The translations under genes and the position numbers were made by a program. Of a stretch of 64,000 nucleotides of DNA, positions 21,466 through 44,378 are shown piece by piece (position 1 is the stretch's first letter; each line of letters opens with the position of its first letter). The DNA is from Citrus sinensis. Its lineage: Eukaryota; Streptophyta; Magnoliopsida; Sapindales; Rutaceae. The stretch spans positions 37,411,001 through 37,475,000 of the forward strand of contig NC_068560.1 in assembly GCF_022201045.2 (NCBI RefSeq), given 5' to 3'. The notes under the pieces are model-generated. The model was not told where the DNA came from and made no database searches. It was given only the letters and a program-made list of their open reading frames with translations.

Positions 21466-24400
21466 CAGGGGCGGACCCAGAACTCTGCAGTACCCTGGGC
21501 TAAATTAAAAAAATAAAAAATTTGTACCAAGTGAACATGAAATTTCATATATATAGATGACAAAATACACCTAATAATAAAGAGACATTAAGAGCTTTAC
21601 ACGTAAAATCCATATTGTAAATAAAAATATGTTTAAAAAAGTAGTATAAAAAAATACAATCCCAATACAAATTTTCTACCGAAGTTGTACTTTTTGGGGT
21701 TTTAAATTATAAAAATCATCAATTACAGAATCTAAGTCAACAATATCAGTAATTTCTCTTTCAACATAGATAACCATACAATATGAAAAAAAACTCATTT
21801 TCCATCTTACTACGAAATGATGTCTTGATAAGTTTCATGGCTGAAAATGCACGCTCTATTGTGGCCGTGGAAACAGGAAGAGTCAAGACTAGACGAATTA
21901 ATCTATCAATCAACAAATAGTGCTGTGACTTCATTGTTTCAACAAATCGTCGACATAGCTCAGAAAGGGAAGCCATATTTTGAAACCGTGGATGAGAAAG
22001 CACATCAATTTGATAATGTTCTAATTCTCTTCTCAAAGCAAGCACCTCATTTGGAGTGAAATCATGAGGATAAAATTTCTCAGCAAGAGAACAAATATTG
22101 TCTATATCAAATGATTTGAACCCATCAACTGGATCCAATACCGAGCTCAAAGTGAGGAGTTCCACAGTTTGCTCAGAGAATCTACTATTTAACTCCATCA
22201 ATTGAAAATCTATTACAGCATTAAATATATCAAAGTGATAATGATGTTCAACTGTAACATAATCTTTTTGCTCACAAGAACGTCATGTACCTTCCATATA
22301 ACAATCATTCATATCAAGCATAGTAATATCATATTTTTTACAGAAAGATACTACACTTCTAATAAAATCATCCCATCCACTATCTCGAAACTCTTGCAAA
22401 AGTCTTTTTGTACTTGAGACATAGTTCAAAGCATTCAAGATGTCCAATGATTTTGTCTGTAATGCTCGACAAAGAATATCAGAAATTCCGAGAACTTTAT
22501 TCAATAAAAGCAAAATAAACACAAACTCAAAGGATTTCATCTCCCTATATGCACCTTTAGCTTCTCCATGCATATCTCGACTAGATCCATCATTAATCAT
22601 TTTTCCTAAAACTTCAAGAGTTGCACCAAACATCTCAATAAACCTACTAACTGAAGTAAAATGTGAGCTCCAACGTGTATCTCCAGCCCTTTGTAAAGTT
22701 CTAACTTGATTAGCCCTTGTACTAGTCTCAAGCTCTTCTAAAGCTATCAAATCTATAATTTCTTTTTCTCTAGCAGATTTTAACTCAAAATAACGCTTGA
22801 AAGAAGCACTAGCAAAGTTGATAATAGAACTCAACTTCGAAAAAAATAGCCATACCTCATGCACTTCTTTAGATACCGCAACTAATACGAGTTGTAGTCG
22901 ATGAGCAAAACAATGTACATAATAAGCATACGGACAATCATTGAGAAATAAAGATTGTAATCCATTCCATTCACCCGCCATATTACTAGCACTATCATAC
23001 CCTTGACCTCTTAAATTTTCAACTAAAAGATTGTACTGAGCAAGCACATTGCATATCTCATTCTTTAAAGTCAATGCATTTATTTCATCGACATTCACAA
23101 TTTCAAAGAAACGTTCTCGAATAAAACCATCACAATCAACATATCTCAAAATAATAGCCATTTGTTCTTTGTGAGATTCATCTAGTGCCTCATCAACTAT
23201 GATACAAAATTTAGCATCACCCACTTCCTCTCGAATCTTGTGTCGTACTTTATTAGCAATAATATTCAATAACTCCTTTTGAATCTTATGTGCTATGTAT
23301 TGGGCATTTTTAGGAGCATTTTCTAACACAACTTTATTAATCTCCTCATTCATTATTGCTAACAACTTAATTAATTCAAAAAAATTTCCACGATTAAGAG
23401 AATTAACGGACTCATCATGACCTCTAAAAGCACATGCTTGTTTTGCTAACCACTTAGTAGCTACTATTGAGGTTTTAAGTCGCAATCTATTCTCCAAAAT
23501 TTGTTGCGAAGATTGTGCATTCAATCTCTTATCAATATGTTTGGATGGATCCTTTAAATTGCTCCATTTCAATATGGCATCATTGTGAGAATAACCATGA
23601 CCTCCTTCATGTTGAGCAAAAGGACATGTTTTTTCACAACCAACATACTTCCAATTTTGAACCCCATCAACAACAAATGCTTCATTCCTAGATGGCTTAT
23701 CATGAAAAATATAGCATGGAAAACAAAATGCTTTGTCTTTTGATATAGAATATTCAAGCCAAGGAAATTTCAAGAACCAAGAAAATTGAAATCGACGGTT
23801 TTGCGTACCATATTTAGTCGATGGATACTTTTGTAGTTTGGGTTGAAATGGTCCCATATTTATATATGCCATCCGCACATCTTCACGCTTGTCAATGGGA
23901 AAATTACTTATTGAAAAACGCAATCCGGGATCACGTTCTAAATAAGGCGTGTCAATAGTAGATGGAGTGTCAACTTTCTCAAATTCTACTCTTTGAGACT
24001 TAGGTGGAGAACTTGAGGCATCAATGTTGCACATAGAACTTGTCCCATTTGATGATTGACCATCATTTACTTTAGTAAATAATGAAAGTAGAGTTTTCCT
24101 CGGTTTGGATTTGTTGTTTGACATTATAACCTATAACAACATGTAATTGTGTAAGAATCAAGAAATCATTAAAAGTGTTATAAGCTATACATTCTACTAA
24201 TTTTAAATATATTTAAAGTCGCAAAATAAAAAAAATCAACATTAAAGGCTCATACAAGTCAATATATGGTTAATACAAATACCCATGCCTATCAAATTTT
24301 TGAGAAAAAAAGAATTATAAAATATTAGAATAATAAGAAAAAAATTAATAGATAAACAGTGAGATTTGAGTTAATTTAATCAAATGATGAAGTTCAATAA

Positions 24401-25013
24401 ACAAATTTATTTATTTATTAGACAATTTATTATCTACTCATTCTAATATAGAGATGCCAACCATCAATTAGAATTATATGGTAACTACCAAATCAATAAT
24501 CACCAAAAAATTATTACCCAAATCTCAATTGTTGATATTTGTTTAATTGTTTATACTTTATGCCTAATTATTGCAAGAAAGAGAATCATAGAAAAGATGT
24601 TTTGATTTCACTCAAGCTTGTAAACGAAAAAGAGAGGGAGAGAGAGAGAGAGAGAGATAGTTGTAATAAATTAATATACTTGTAAACGAGAGATGGAATT
24701 GTCATAAATTAAAATAGGAGTGATTTTTACCTATTAAAAATTGAATGGAAAGTGCTTGAGTTGAAAAGAAGTGAAGCAAGGGACCACCACAGCCGCAGGA
24801 GTGAGGGATTTTATCGTTGCTGCTGGATGAATGCAAAAGGGAGAAACAGGGAAAGGTAAAGAGGAAAAAGTGAAAGTAAATATTATTTTATGTATTCAAT
24901 GGCAATTTTATAATTTTCGAATCACTTTTTAATTTTTTTTTTTGGGGCTAGACCGGGCTGTAACTTTTTAATTTTTTTTTGGGGCTAGACCGGGCTGTAC
25001 AGGTCCGCCTCTG
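21466..25013 (-). mobile_element. Complete hAT transposon (3548 bp)
   Basis: Terminal inverted repeats cagggGCGGAC at 21466 and its partner CAGaGGCGGACC (complement of 25002-25013) are classic hAT ends. The exact 8-bp duplication gctacaat flanks it at 21458-21465 and 25014-25021, and removing the element plus one copy rejoins the LINE remnant. Inside is a transposase on the minus strand (21680-24124). Near the 5' end a roughly 38-bp unit (taactttttaat..ggggctagaccgggctg) is duplicated at about 24923-24999, and a GA microsatellite lies at 24632-24657. The perfect duplication suggests the insertion is young. Confidence 0.93.
21680..24124 (-). pseudogene. hAT transposase (TTF zinc finger / DUF4371 / hAT dimerisation) with two lesions
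   Basis: Starts MSNNKSKPRKTLLSLFTKVN and runs 613 codons (24124-22286). A TTF-type zinc finger covers roughly residues 95-190 (CFPCYIFHD..CPFAQHEGGH), followed by a DUF4371/RNase H-like catalytic core (IVDEALDESHKEQMAIILRY; LRGQGYDSASNMAGEW; YVHCFAHRLQL). A single TGA at 22283-22285 interrupts the frame, which continues unchanged through the hAT C-terminal dimerisation motif ([20 protein letters not shown], near 21830). The frame is lost again in an 8-T run (8 A on + near 21786-21793); the expected C-terminal motif [10 protein letters not shown] continues in the next frame to about 21680. Two point lesions in an otherwise intact gene imply recent inactivation. Confidence 0.88.
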
Positions 25014-25140
25014 GCTACAATGATCATTCCACACCTTATCATTTCGATTAAACCAAAGCCTCCAACACAACATCACAACTAAATTACAATCTTCCTTACA
25101 GCATCGAGTAAAGATTTGCTCAATCCAATCAATCAAATAA

Positions 25141-25905
25141 TTAGTTTTTTTTTTAAGTCGTAGAAAATGTTATTGACAGGAATATTGTAGGAATAAAAAA
25201 TGAGCGCTAACTGTAATAATGCAAATGCTAGGGTTCATTTAGAAAATAGGTTTTAAAAGAATATTATTGATGCATTTTTTTTTCAAGTTGTGGAAAATTT
25301 ATTGGGAGTTTTAGTTTGGATTTATCTGTATAAATAGGAAAACCAAGTTCTTATTTGTGAAATTATAAAAAAACCAAGGGATACCGGTCGTGTTATTACA
25401 ACCATTGCAATTTGCAAATATCCTTTGTAAATAAAGGACCTGTCTATGGTACACATTCTGTAACAAACATCTCCCGTCATACCACCATCCGATCTTCTAT
25501 TGTTTACTTTCTCACTCCACATCCAACCACATCCAACGGCTGATGCTGCAGTCTGTAGCTTACAGATTCTGTAAGCTAGTCATGTCCGTAAATAAAATAT
25601 CCTTTGTAAACAAAATATCCTGTGACTCTATCCATAAGTCGGAAACGCCAAGCCGCCCTAGTGCTCGTGCTCCTACTTTATATTTCACAAGACATAAACA
25701 CCCTCATCTTTTCCTCAACACTGAAAGAATTTATCCAAGCTTTAAGGGGTATAACCGTCCCACCGTCCTCTCAAATATTTGTTACACAAAACTGAAAGCG
25801 GGGTTCTTCTTTAACCTATTCTTCTTGTTATTAAAATTAGGGTTTCGAATTCGATTATTCATTTTCGTGTTTCGCGAGGGACTGTGAACTCGATTGTGTT
25901 TGAAA
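25141..25905. other. XRN upstream region
   Basis: Promoter and 5' leader of the exoribonuclease gene. A telo-box-like TTAGGGTTT is present at 25837-25845, just upstream of the start codon. Short open frames (25322-25522, 25543-25887) have no recognisable domain. Confidence 0.5.
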
Positions 25906-35224
<9,319 letters not shown>

Positions 35225-38200
35225 TTTAACTATTCCATGCTTGTTGCCACATATATAATGGGTTGGCACATAGCAGTGACTAAGCAACGTGTTGTATCAT
35301 CGTTAATTCTAATTCAGGCTTTTTTCCAGTTTGTTTCTTAGCTTTGATTTCCCTGTATTTTTTTTCTACCATCTGATTGGTAAAATCTTCATAATAAAAC
35401 GTGAAGAGTGCATGTTACACCGTCGAAACTTAGATGTAACCAATTTCAATTTTTTTTTATTTTTGATTAATTTAGATTATCCTTCATCATTTTGTCATTG
35501 AGTGATTGGATTTGGGAAAGTCAATGCGATCGAAGTTCGCACTCATTTCCTGTAACTGTCTGTAAGAAATAGAATATTATCTAGAAAGCTCTTGGGTGCA
35601 GGATCAAATGCTCGTTGGGCCTACCCCTACCGGGTTTTTAAATCTTTTGAGGTCACTGCGTTTAGGTTTCAAATGTTCTCCTGTTTCCAAAAGCCGTCGA
35701 ATGAAATAGGATCCCCAAGTGTTGAAGCCACATGGTCTTCAAGAAGCTGGTCCTCTAGAAAGGCCTGTGATTCAGGAATACAATAAATAAGGTAATGAAG
35801 TTATATATTAAAAATATTGGAATAGATCGAGATCATAGTCTTTCGAGAACAACTCATGGACAGAAAGCTTGTCAGGACGTCTTGATATGACGAGAATGAG
35901 ATCATAATATCTTATAGATTTGACAAAGTAAAGTGCAGCATGATTTTATTAACTGGCAGCAAAATCTAATGAGGCCCCAAATTGCTTGACATACGTGGAG
36001 ATATTAAACGCGATAAATCTGAAAAAAAACACGAAAAAGAAAAAAGGGATAATTATTTTATATAAAAGTTTTATAATAAAGATTCTTCTCTTTATTGCCA
36101 AACAATAAGTCATTTAGTTAAATTATAAATTTTCTATTTCAATTGATGTGATAAATGATATATTTCTATATGACTAGTTTAAGTGATAGATAATTATTAA
36201 ACTTTAATTCAAATAGTAAATTTGTATTGGTGACGCATCAATTGAATATAAATTAAATGTTTTAACTAAATAAGCATAACATCATCACTCTTTACCCAAT
36301 ACCAACGAACTTAAGTACTAGTTGTGGAGATGAAATTCTACTTGTGTGGGCTGGGATTAGGATATGAAATTTCCTCTGTTCAGATTGCATTTCAAAACAA
36401 CAAGGTGTGGTCTAATAATAAATTTAAAAAAGTGAAATCATGACACAAGAGACTGGACGTGTGTTATGGCCTATTATTTCTCAAACTCAAATATCATATT
36501 CTGGCTTTTGTGATCAATTCAAAATGAAAGGATTCAGAAGTCATAAATGGATTAACATAATCAAAGGGGCAAAGGTTGAGGGAAAATTCAAGATGGGAAT
36601 TCCTGATCCCATCTTATACTATCAAGACAAGTCATTTCGATGCAAAAACACATGCCACATTCACATTTCACATCGATCTTGGTAGGGTAACCATTTTCTT
36701 TTTTCTTTTCTTTTTTTTTTCCTTTTTAAAGTCACAATAAAGTTGTTTAATTATTGCAAAAATAAAAAAAATAGTAAAGTTGTTGATATTTTTAGTTTTT
36801 TTTTTTTTCTCCCTTTCATGAAGGGCAGCGCTGCCACAGCTTAGATTTGTCGGACGGTGGGATTATTCACGTCCCATTTTCTGCTTCCTTCTTGACAACG
36901 TCAAATGAAATAGAGTGTGGATACCGGAGAGGCCTCCTTGCCTTGCATTTGTACTATTGTCAAAAAAAAAATTAATTAATTAAAAAATCAAAATTAAGGA
37001 AAAAAAAAAAGGGCGGGGGGGGGGGAATATAATTTAGTTCAATAATTTAAGGGAGATTTGATTGATGATTCTGATTTCAATTTTGGCTTCAGCTTTTTGG
37101 AATGTTTCTTTCGTCGTTTTTGTGTTCACAACAGAAACTTGACATCACAACCAACCTTTTACATCAACTCACACGTGTGACCTTTTCGTCGACCGGCCCA
37201 CGTTTCCTCGTTTGTCAACCACAAATACTTGACTCTTGAGCGGTCATCAGATTTCCACTTGTTAAGGCAACCCCCGAACCGCAGATTAATCAACCGCGGT
37301 TACCGCTCGTTTCATGAAATCAAACGAATTTTTTTTCTTTTTGACGCTGCAAAATCTAATCTCATGATTCTCATCCTTTATCTATTCAAAATTTCAACTT
37401 CTTAGTATTTTACCATTAAAAATATTCTTGCAGACTTACTGCATGTGTGAATTGTGATATAATAACATATTGGGTATTTATTTCGATTCAGAACACGACT
37501 TGATATTTGAAATATATTATTAAAAATAAATAAATAAATAAATAAAATCTCCCCCCCCCCCCCCACTCACTATATATAGCTCACACGGTCTCAAAATAGA
37601 CTCGAATTTTGTTTCAATAAATAATAAAATTGTATGAATAATAGAGGTGTAAACTCATATCAATGTCATTCTAGTTAAATATCATCCCAATGTAATTAAT
37701 GAGGTTATATCAACCTTAAATCAATCCAATAATAATTAAGGCAACAATCATCCATTAGTATTTTATCATTAATAACCACCTAATGGTGCCATGGGACCAA
37801 CCCATTATAAATATTAAGTGTAGAGTTCCCATCAACATTGATATGATTGTTAAACCCAAAAAAAGAAATTAAATGAAAGGAAAGTTTAATTAGTATAATA
37901 TCTAATTTATACGCGGGGTTTTGAAGGAATTTGAGAAGCGAATTGATGAGATCACACGTGACGTACGTTAATGCTATTTGTTGATAACATAATGTGGTCC
38001 TCAAGTCTATACATGACTGATCAAACGCTAATCATTCTATTAATATAATGGCTTTTATTATTATTATTATTTTTTGAAAACATTATTAATGGCACGGGCA
38101 TGGAATCCGCGTGAAATTTCGATTGCTAAACATCGTTAATCAAGAAAGTCCTTTATTTATAACATAACTAGAAAATAAAACCGCGCTTCACGCAGCTTTA

Positions 38201-41200
38201 AAAAAATAATTTAATATTATTATTTTTTCTTACTTTACACTTGATGAAACTGATAAAAAAATATGAATTGATTTTTTTCAAAATCTATTGTAGAATGAGA
38301 GATTTTTTTTTCAAAATTGATTTTAAAAAATTACCAAAAACTAAAATTAGCTTTTACGTTTTTAAAATTACTTTTGACTCTTAAAAGAACAATTGGCCCT
38401 AAAAATAATGATAAATAGCCACTATAGAGCATTATGGCGATAGAAGATATTGTATCTATGGTGTAGTTTTTCTTGTTATTTGAAAAATAAAATAAAGACA
38501 ACAAAAAGGCTCACCGTGGAGACACCGTTTCCATCTATACGGCGGTTATTTATTAGTGCTCTTACAATAAATATATATAATAATATTTTATTGGATGGTG
38601 AATGGTTTTATGAATATATATGACGTGATGGGAATTACCCTATTTTTTTAACCTTTTCATTTTATTTTTGGTTTCTCCATTAACTATCTCTAGCTCAACT
38701 CACAACTACTTTTTAGGTGCCTTTTTTAGGGTACGATCTTAACTAATAAAGCCAACCAAGCATGCCTTGAATTCCGTCATTCTTCATAATATCAATTTGT
38801 TGCCTCTTTAATGTGCTAATCATAATGATGACAACGATAATAATCTTAATAATTGTAAACAACAATTCGAAATTGCATTGCAATCATGGCAGTTCCGGCA
38901 AGTAACATAGTTTTAACAAATTGTATGAAATTATCGTTCAATTCTTTTTTTTTTTTTAAATCATAGCAAGCAATTATAAAAATGTTAATTAAATTCACAT
39001 TAAAGTACCTTCATACATGGCTTATTCAATTATTAAAAAGAAGATTTTAAATACATTGTCATGAACCGCTGTGGCGGTCCAAAAAGACTTTTCTCTGATA
39101 ATGAAAATCTGACTCAAAAACCCCCCAATGCTTTCATACCTACAGCTACATATACATGCATACATTTAATAAGAAAATTGCATTTTGCCATTTTTGCTTT
39201 GCCACGTGGTGGGCATTTGTTCAGTCATGGAATCCGGCTGAAGAGAATTGTGTGATTATTAAATAACTAATAAAGAACCCAAGATAAACTAATTCATTAT
39301 CAGCTTTTTTACATTTTAGACGACCCCCCCACCCCAAACAAAAAAAGAAAAAAGAAAAAAGGGGGTGGTCATACAAAATCCAAAAGGCTTTGTCACTGCT
39401 TGCATACAATCTCACTCACCGGCAAAGCCTCTCATGGCCTATGGGATCCAAATGAATAAATCCATTTGTTTAGAGGGGTTAGGTTATTTCTTCCTCCGCA
39501 TTCCAAATTGTCAAGAAACTTTGGAGATGTGTTCTTTTCTAAACCACACCACTAATATTATTTAACCATTTCTAGTGTTTATTGATTAATTTATCTTTTA
39601 GTCAGCAAGTCTCAAATTCCTCTTTATATGAATATTTGTTGTTTATGTTCATTATATGAGTCGATGACTTCCAAGCAAGAGAAGGCAAGTCATGTTGAGA
39701 AGTAAATGAAAGAAAAGAATAATTCTATTAAAAAAATAACTAAATAATAAAAACAGCTATGCATAATGAGATGACCCAACTTAAGAAAATATATAAAATA
39801 ATGAAGTGAAGTGAGACCTTCAACGAAACACGAGGCAACAACCAACCAAATTAGATAAGTTCGTGGGAAACTTGTCCATTGGATAAGAAATTAAGATCTG
39901 TTGAATAAAATAAGAAGAAATTTTAATTTTTTTTTTCCTTTTTTCAATTTAGAGAAATACAAATTAAAGCTTCAAGAAAGCACGATATTGACCGTTCTTT
40001 GTTGGGTTGCTCAGTCAGTGGCTACAGCCTGCTTTCCTATGTAAAGTGTGCGGGTTTTTACGGGCATCTTATTTATTTATTTTAACCTTGGCGGCGGTAG
40101 GAGGTAAACGTATCTCTTAAATAATAAAAAGTAAATTCCATAAAATGACCTAAAACACTGGAGCTATGCTATAAGAAAACTAAGATACCCGGAGCAAATC
40201 TCATTGAATAAGAATTGTAATAACAATAACAAAGCAGCACTTTTGTATCACATTCCATCTAGAAGCATTAATTGATGCACCCAAGTGACGATAAGCCACG
40301 TATCTAGCATTATTCTTATATATATATATTCCCGAAAGATGACAAGCATTTAATTTCGATGAGAGCCTGGCTTTATGTTACGGCCTGTTTCCGTTCCAAG
40401 GGGCTTGATAACCCTAATTATACGATTATTAAAATGATGCCGTATGAGTTAGAAACGGAGATTATTGGTTAATATATCATATCATATCAATATGTAATTA
40501 TTAGAAAAAAAAGACATAGTTCGAAATGGCTGGTTTTGCTTAATTTAGTTATTAAAAAAGAAGAAAAAAAGAAAAAGGATCGAGTTTTAACTAACCCATA
40601 TTCATCAAATGAGTTTCTTACATTTGCATGCTCATGAGATGCTCAATGACTATAAACTTCCTGATATAATCAAACAAAAGTCATTTAACTTTTATTAATT
40701 TTCCCAGAGATTACGAGCTGAGTTAAGTGGCTGCATTCTATTTGACAGAACGGGGAAACAAATTAAAAAAAGAAAAAAAAAAGAAATTCATTGTGGCTGA
40801 ACGTAGAGAATTAAGTTGCGTGAAAAATATGCCTGAATAAACAAGGCCAGTGAAGTTGATTTAATACTGTTATTATATCGATCCTATGTGTGTATATAGA
40901 GCTGATTATATTGATTGAATACTTTAATTAATGAGAAGAGCTTCTTATGTTATAAATGTCAACACGGTGATGACGTGTGAGTGTGACTACATAGTTTATA
41001 GGAGGGGCAAAAAAGGGGTTATCCATTAAGGCGGATTTGTGATATATAATTGTCATGAAAACGATAATGTTATTGTATTAACTTAATTATATGATAATAT
41101 TGAAAGCACAAGAATATATGTAGACTTTAGAGGCTTAACTAAGTAGTTTAATTAGTAGAGGTAACCAAAAAAAAAAAAAAAAAAAAGTAATTTGAGTTTT

Positions 41201-44135
41201 ATCCATCCCTTAATATTTGAAAACTTTTTAAAACAGAAAATAATATATATTTTTTTGAACACTCGTATATATATTACGGTAAAAAAGACTATTAATATAG
41301 AGAAAGCATATTAATAGTACATAGAGGGGCAGTCACCCTTCGACCTAGAAGGCTGAAAAAATAAGTAACTTGATAAAGAGAAAGCATACACAATAGTGAT
41401 TTAGTTTAATTGACCACCAATTAAACGTAAATACTAATTTAGATTGTTTAGCGTTTTCGACAAATAAAAGTAAAATCAAACCTTACAATTAGGAGTGATC
41501 TCGAAATTAAACTTTTGACTGAGCAAGTAGAATCAGAAAGGCGGCACTCATGATTTTATTCCATCCCATTCCCAAAGCATATATATGACTGGACTTACCA
41601 TTTTTGGCAAGTACGAGATGGAGAAGCAAAGCAGCATTTGAATCATCAAATTAGCTTTTTATGGCTTTTTTTTTTTTCCTTTCAAAAAAATGAAAATACT
41701 AATTAAAAATCGATACATCGAGTAAATTTCACTTTTCACTCCCATTTTATTTGAGAATCTTGGCGTAGGCGTGGTCCACGAGCTCTCTTCTCGTGGTTTG
41801 TTTATTAGTTAAGAGTCGTGGTGGATTGTTCTTAACATTTTTTTTCCCCTTCAATCTTTGGGAATAAATTAATTGTTGTTAAAGTTTTTGTTTTACTTAC
41901 TATTAAAACTCACAACTTGTGTGTGTTCTAATACTTAATTTTTCAATGGCACAATTAGAATTTTTTTTGAAGATAAGGATTTATAAAAAAAAAAAATTGC
42001 TGCTTTAGTAATGTCGGCAAAAATTAACCTTAAAAATTAGCTCATAACAAAGAATGTCTATGTACTTACATATATATATATATTAGGCTACTTGAGAATT
42101 CTCATATTGTAGACAATTAATCACTCCCAAACGATTGCTAAGGATGATGACAATCGACCTTACTTGGCAATTGTCAACAATTAATATATCTATGATACTG
42201 ATGACTCAATATTTGCTCTTATAATAGCAATCATATAAAATTAATCCCCAAAAATCAGTTCAGGAACTTTTATGTTACCCACTTAATGTGTATCTTCTAA
42301 AATTGCTGATGGGAAAAAGGGCTCTCTTGTGAAAACAAGGATGAAAAGAAAAACTTGCAACATTATTACAACAAAGGATGCACAAGATAACTTACAGATA
42401 AGCACTAGGAAAGTGGAAGTTTAATTATTACTATTATCAATTGTAATAGTCAATAGTAACAATTATTAAGAACCATTTTAGCACTAAGGGACCATAATAT
42501 ATAAAATTTTTGTGAAGAAATGTAGAGTGGGATTTTATTAGGCAAAGGGCCAGTGAAGTAGTGGTAGTGTGTGACCACCCTTAGACAATGGCATATGACC
42601 AACCAAGATTACAGCTGTAATACACATTTCATTGAATCGTAGGGTCCAAGTGTCCAACTTGTACAATTATAATTTGCCAATCAGATTCAGATCCCTTCTC
42701 ATTTAATTTCTTCGCCAATTAGAAAATTAATAATTTGCCATTACATGATCGCTTTCAATTCACCGGCATATGTGTACTTGAAGAACCTTCCTTGTATGCA
42801 TATATATATATATATATATATATATTAAAGCTTAATTTGTTCGTCATCGTTTCCCAACTGGGACAGAATAAAAATTCAGGGGATCACGTGTCCATCAACA
42901 TCTTCTTCTTTTAAGTCTGCGAGGGAATATATGAAAATGCAAGGAAGCAATCTGGCTGAATTTAACTTTATTTTAAAGCAAGCGTTAATTAATTTGTATC
43001 TTCTTCTTCTTCATCGAGCTGCAACTTGTTTTTGTTGTGCAAAGATAAATTTATATTTTTAGTGCATATTACAGATATCTAAGCACATGCACATGGCCAT
43101 GATCCACAGCGAATTTAGATTTTAATTCTTTTTAGCTAGCTTTAAATTATTATTTGTTACTGTTACTTATATTAAGTTAAAGATTTTGTAGATTTGGCAC
43201 CTCACTTTTGTTCTCACGTTATTTTCACGAATAATATATATATATATCTAAGGGTAATTTTTAAAGGGGTAAAAGGGGTCATTAACTCTGAGTTATGAAA
43301 AATTCTAAAATATATATGAAGTATCATGTTAATTATATAACAAACAAATAAAAATAGTGGAGACAGCAAATGCATGAATTGAAATCTTAAAAATCTTTTA
43401 ATCCACGAGGGGCATTTATTTTACCGTCACTAGCCCCACCATTGAATGTTGATGTGAGTACACTTTCTCCATAACATTTGGGAGTGAATATAACTACTCA
43501 TTGTCAAATAAGATATTCTGACTCTAGTAAAAATAAAAAACTTATTTAAGCAGTTTGTTGGTCTTGAGACGTGGGTCCTTCCTACAATCTTACTATGAAC
43601 AATTATTTGCACTATCTTTTCATGTTGTATCAAATATTATGTCATGAATAGTTAGGTGGCGATAAATATCTATTATTTCACATGGAAGAAAAAAGTGAAA
43701 TGCTAAAATAAGTAGTCACTATAATTAATTAACATACAAAACTATGTTTTTTTTTAAATACTAATATTACTATTAGTAGTATTAAACTATATTAAATAAA
43801 TCCATTAATTACTTAAAACTTTTTTCCCCCAAAATTTGGAGGGACAGATGGGAGGCAATCATAGCATTAAATGACTACTCTATTCTTAAGAAGAAAAAAA
43901 ATAAAAAAAGTTGGTGGCAATAGCCCAATCATCATAGATGCGTACGTGCATATTCCAAGAATTAATTTTTATTTTGAACTAAAATTGAAGTGTCTTCTAA
44001 CAAAGGAAAAAGAAAACGACGTGTCAAAAAGAGCGAAGAGATGTGAAATTCGTTTAGGAAGAAAATATCACGAGATGAGAAGTTGAAAGAGAGAATTAAA
44101 ATAGCGCCCGGGGGGGGGGGGCCCATCGATTTTGA
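35225..44135. other. Long intergenic region, no gene recognised
   Basis: XRN 3' UTR at the left edge, then about 8.5 kb without a supportable gene. It is AT-rich with homopolymers (C14 at 37551-37564; a G run near 37014-37025), (TA)n at about 42799-42826 and many A/T runs. Short frames such as 36440-36685, 39061-39255 and 43871-44086 show no domain. G12 at 44110-44121 lies just upstream of the LOG TATA box. No tRNA, rRNA or terminal-repeat transposon was recognised, though diverged ones could be missed. Confidence 0.5.
42799..42826. repeat. (TA)n microsatellite
   Basis: About 13-14 uninterrupted TA units, a probable polymorphic simple repeat. Confidence 0.85.
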
Positions 44136-44142
44136 TATAAAA
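44136..44142 (+). promoter_or_regulatory. Probable TATA box of the LOG gene
   Basis: TATAAAA 237 bp before the LOG start codon, just downstream of a 12-G run and a GGGCCCAT motif at 44119-44126. It would predict a leader of about 205 nt. Position and sequence fit; no other evidence. Confidence 0.55.
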
Positions 44143-44378
44143 AGAGACCAATGGCACCAGTTTCGTTCCTTCACTTTTGTTTTTGGCTTTCAGAAAACAG
44201 AGAGTGTTGTGCCTCTGCTAACTGCTCTTGCTCGATCATTACTCTTACACACGCATTAATTCTCCTCATAAGCTTTATAAAATTAGCTTCATATATATAT
44301 ATATACACATATCGTTTCCACCAAATTATATAAACAAATAAATTAAAGAAAATATTAAATCGATCATTTTGGCTTCTT

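Larger units (their letters stand above)
20837..25140 (-). pseudogene. LINE ORF2 3' fragment (RNase H region), split by a hAT insertion
   Basis: 5'-truncated L1-type retrotransposon remnant on the minus strand. From 25136 it reads IDWIEQIFTRCCKEDCNL then CWRLWFNRNDKVWN, typical of the segment before the RNase H domain. The hAT transposon then interrupts it. Beyond the hAT it resumes with a W-KP-VGCLKCNVDA-like RNase H start and LAVREALSWIKHLQLSKIII EIDCLNVYSSL. The C-terminus (SAAHNVARM..WKIVPPPWLYYM) lies in a shifted frame, and a T-rich tail begins at 20837. Stops and frame changes make it dead. No flanking duplication was found, so both ends are approximate. Confidence 0.75.

Noticed and set aside
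36440-36685. 81-codon open frame in the long intergenic region
   Set aside because: No domain, no splice partners and no sign of a transcript from the sequence.
43871-44086. 71-codon lysine-rich frame upstream of LOG
   Set aside because: A-rich sequence gives Lys codons by chance, and it lies directly upstream of the LOG TATA box.
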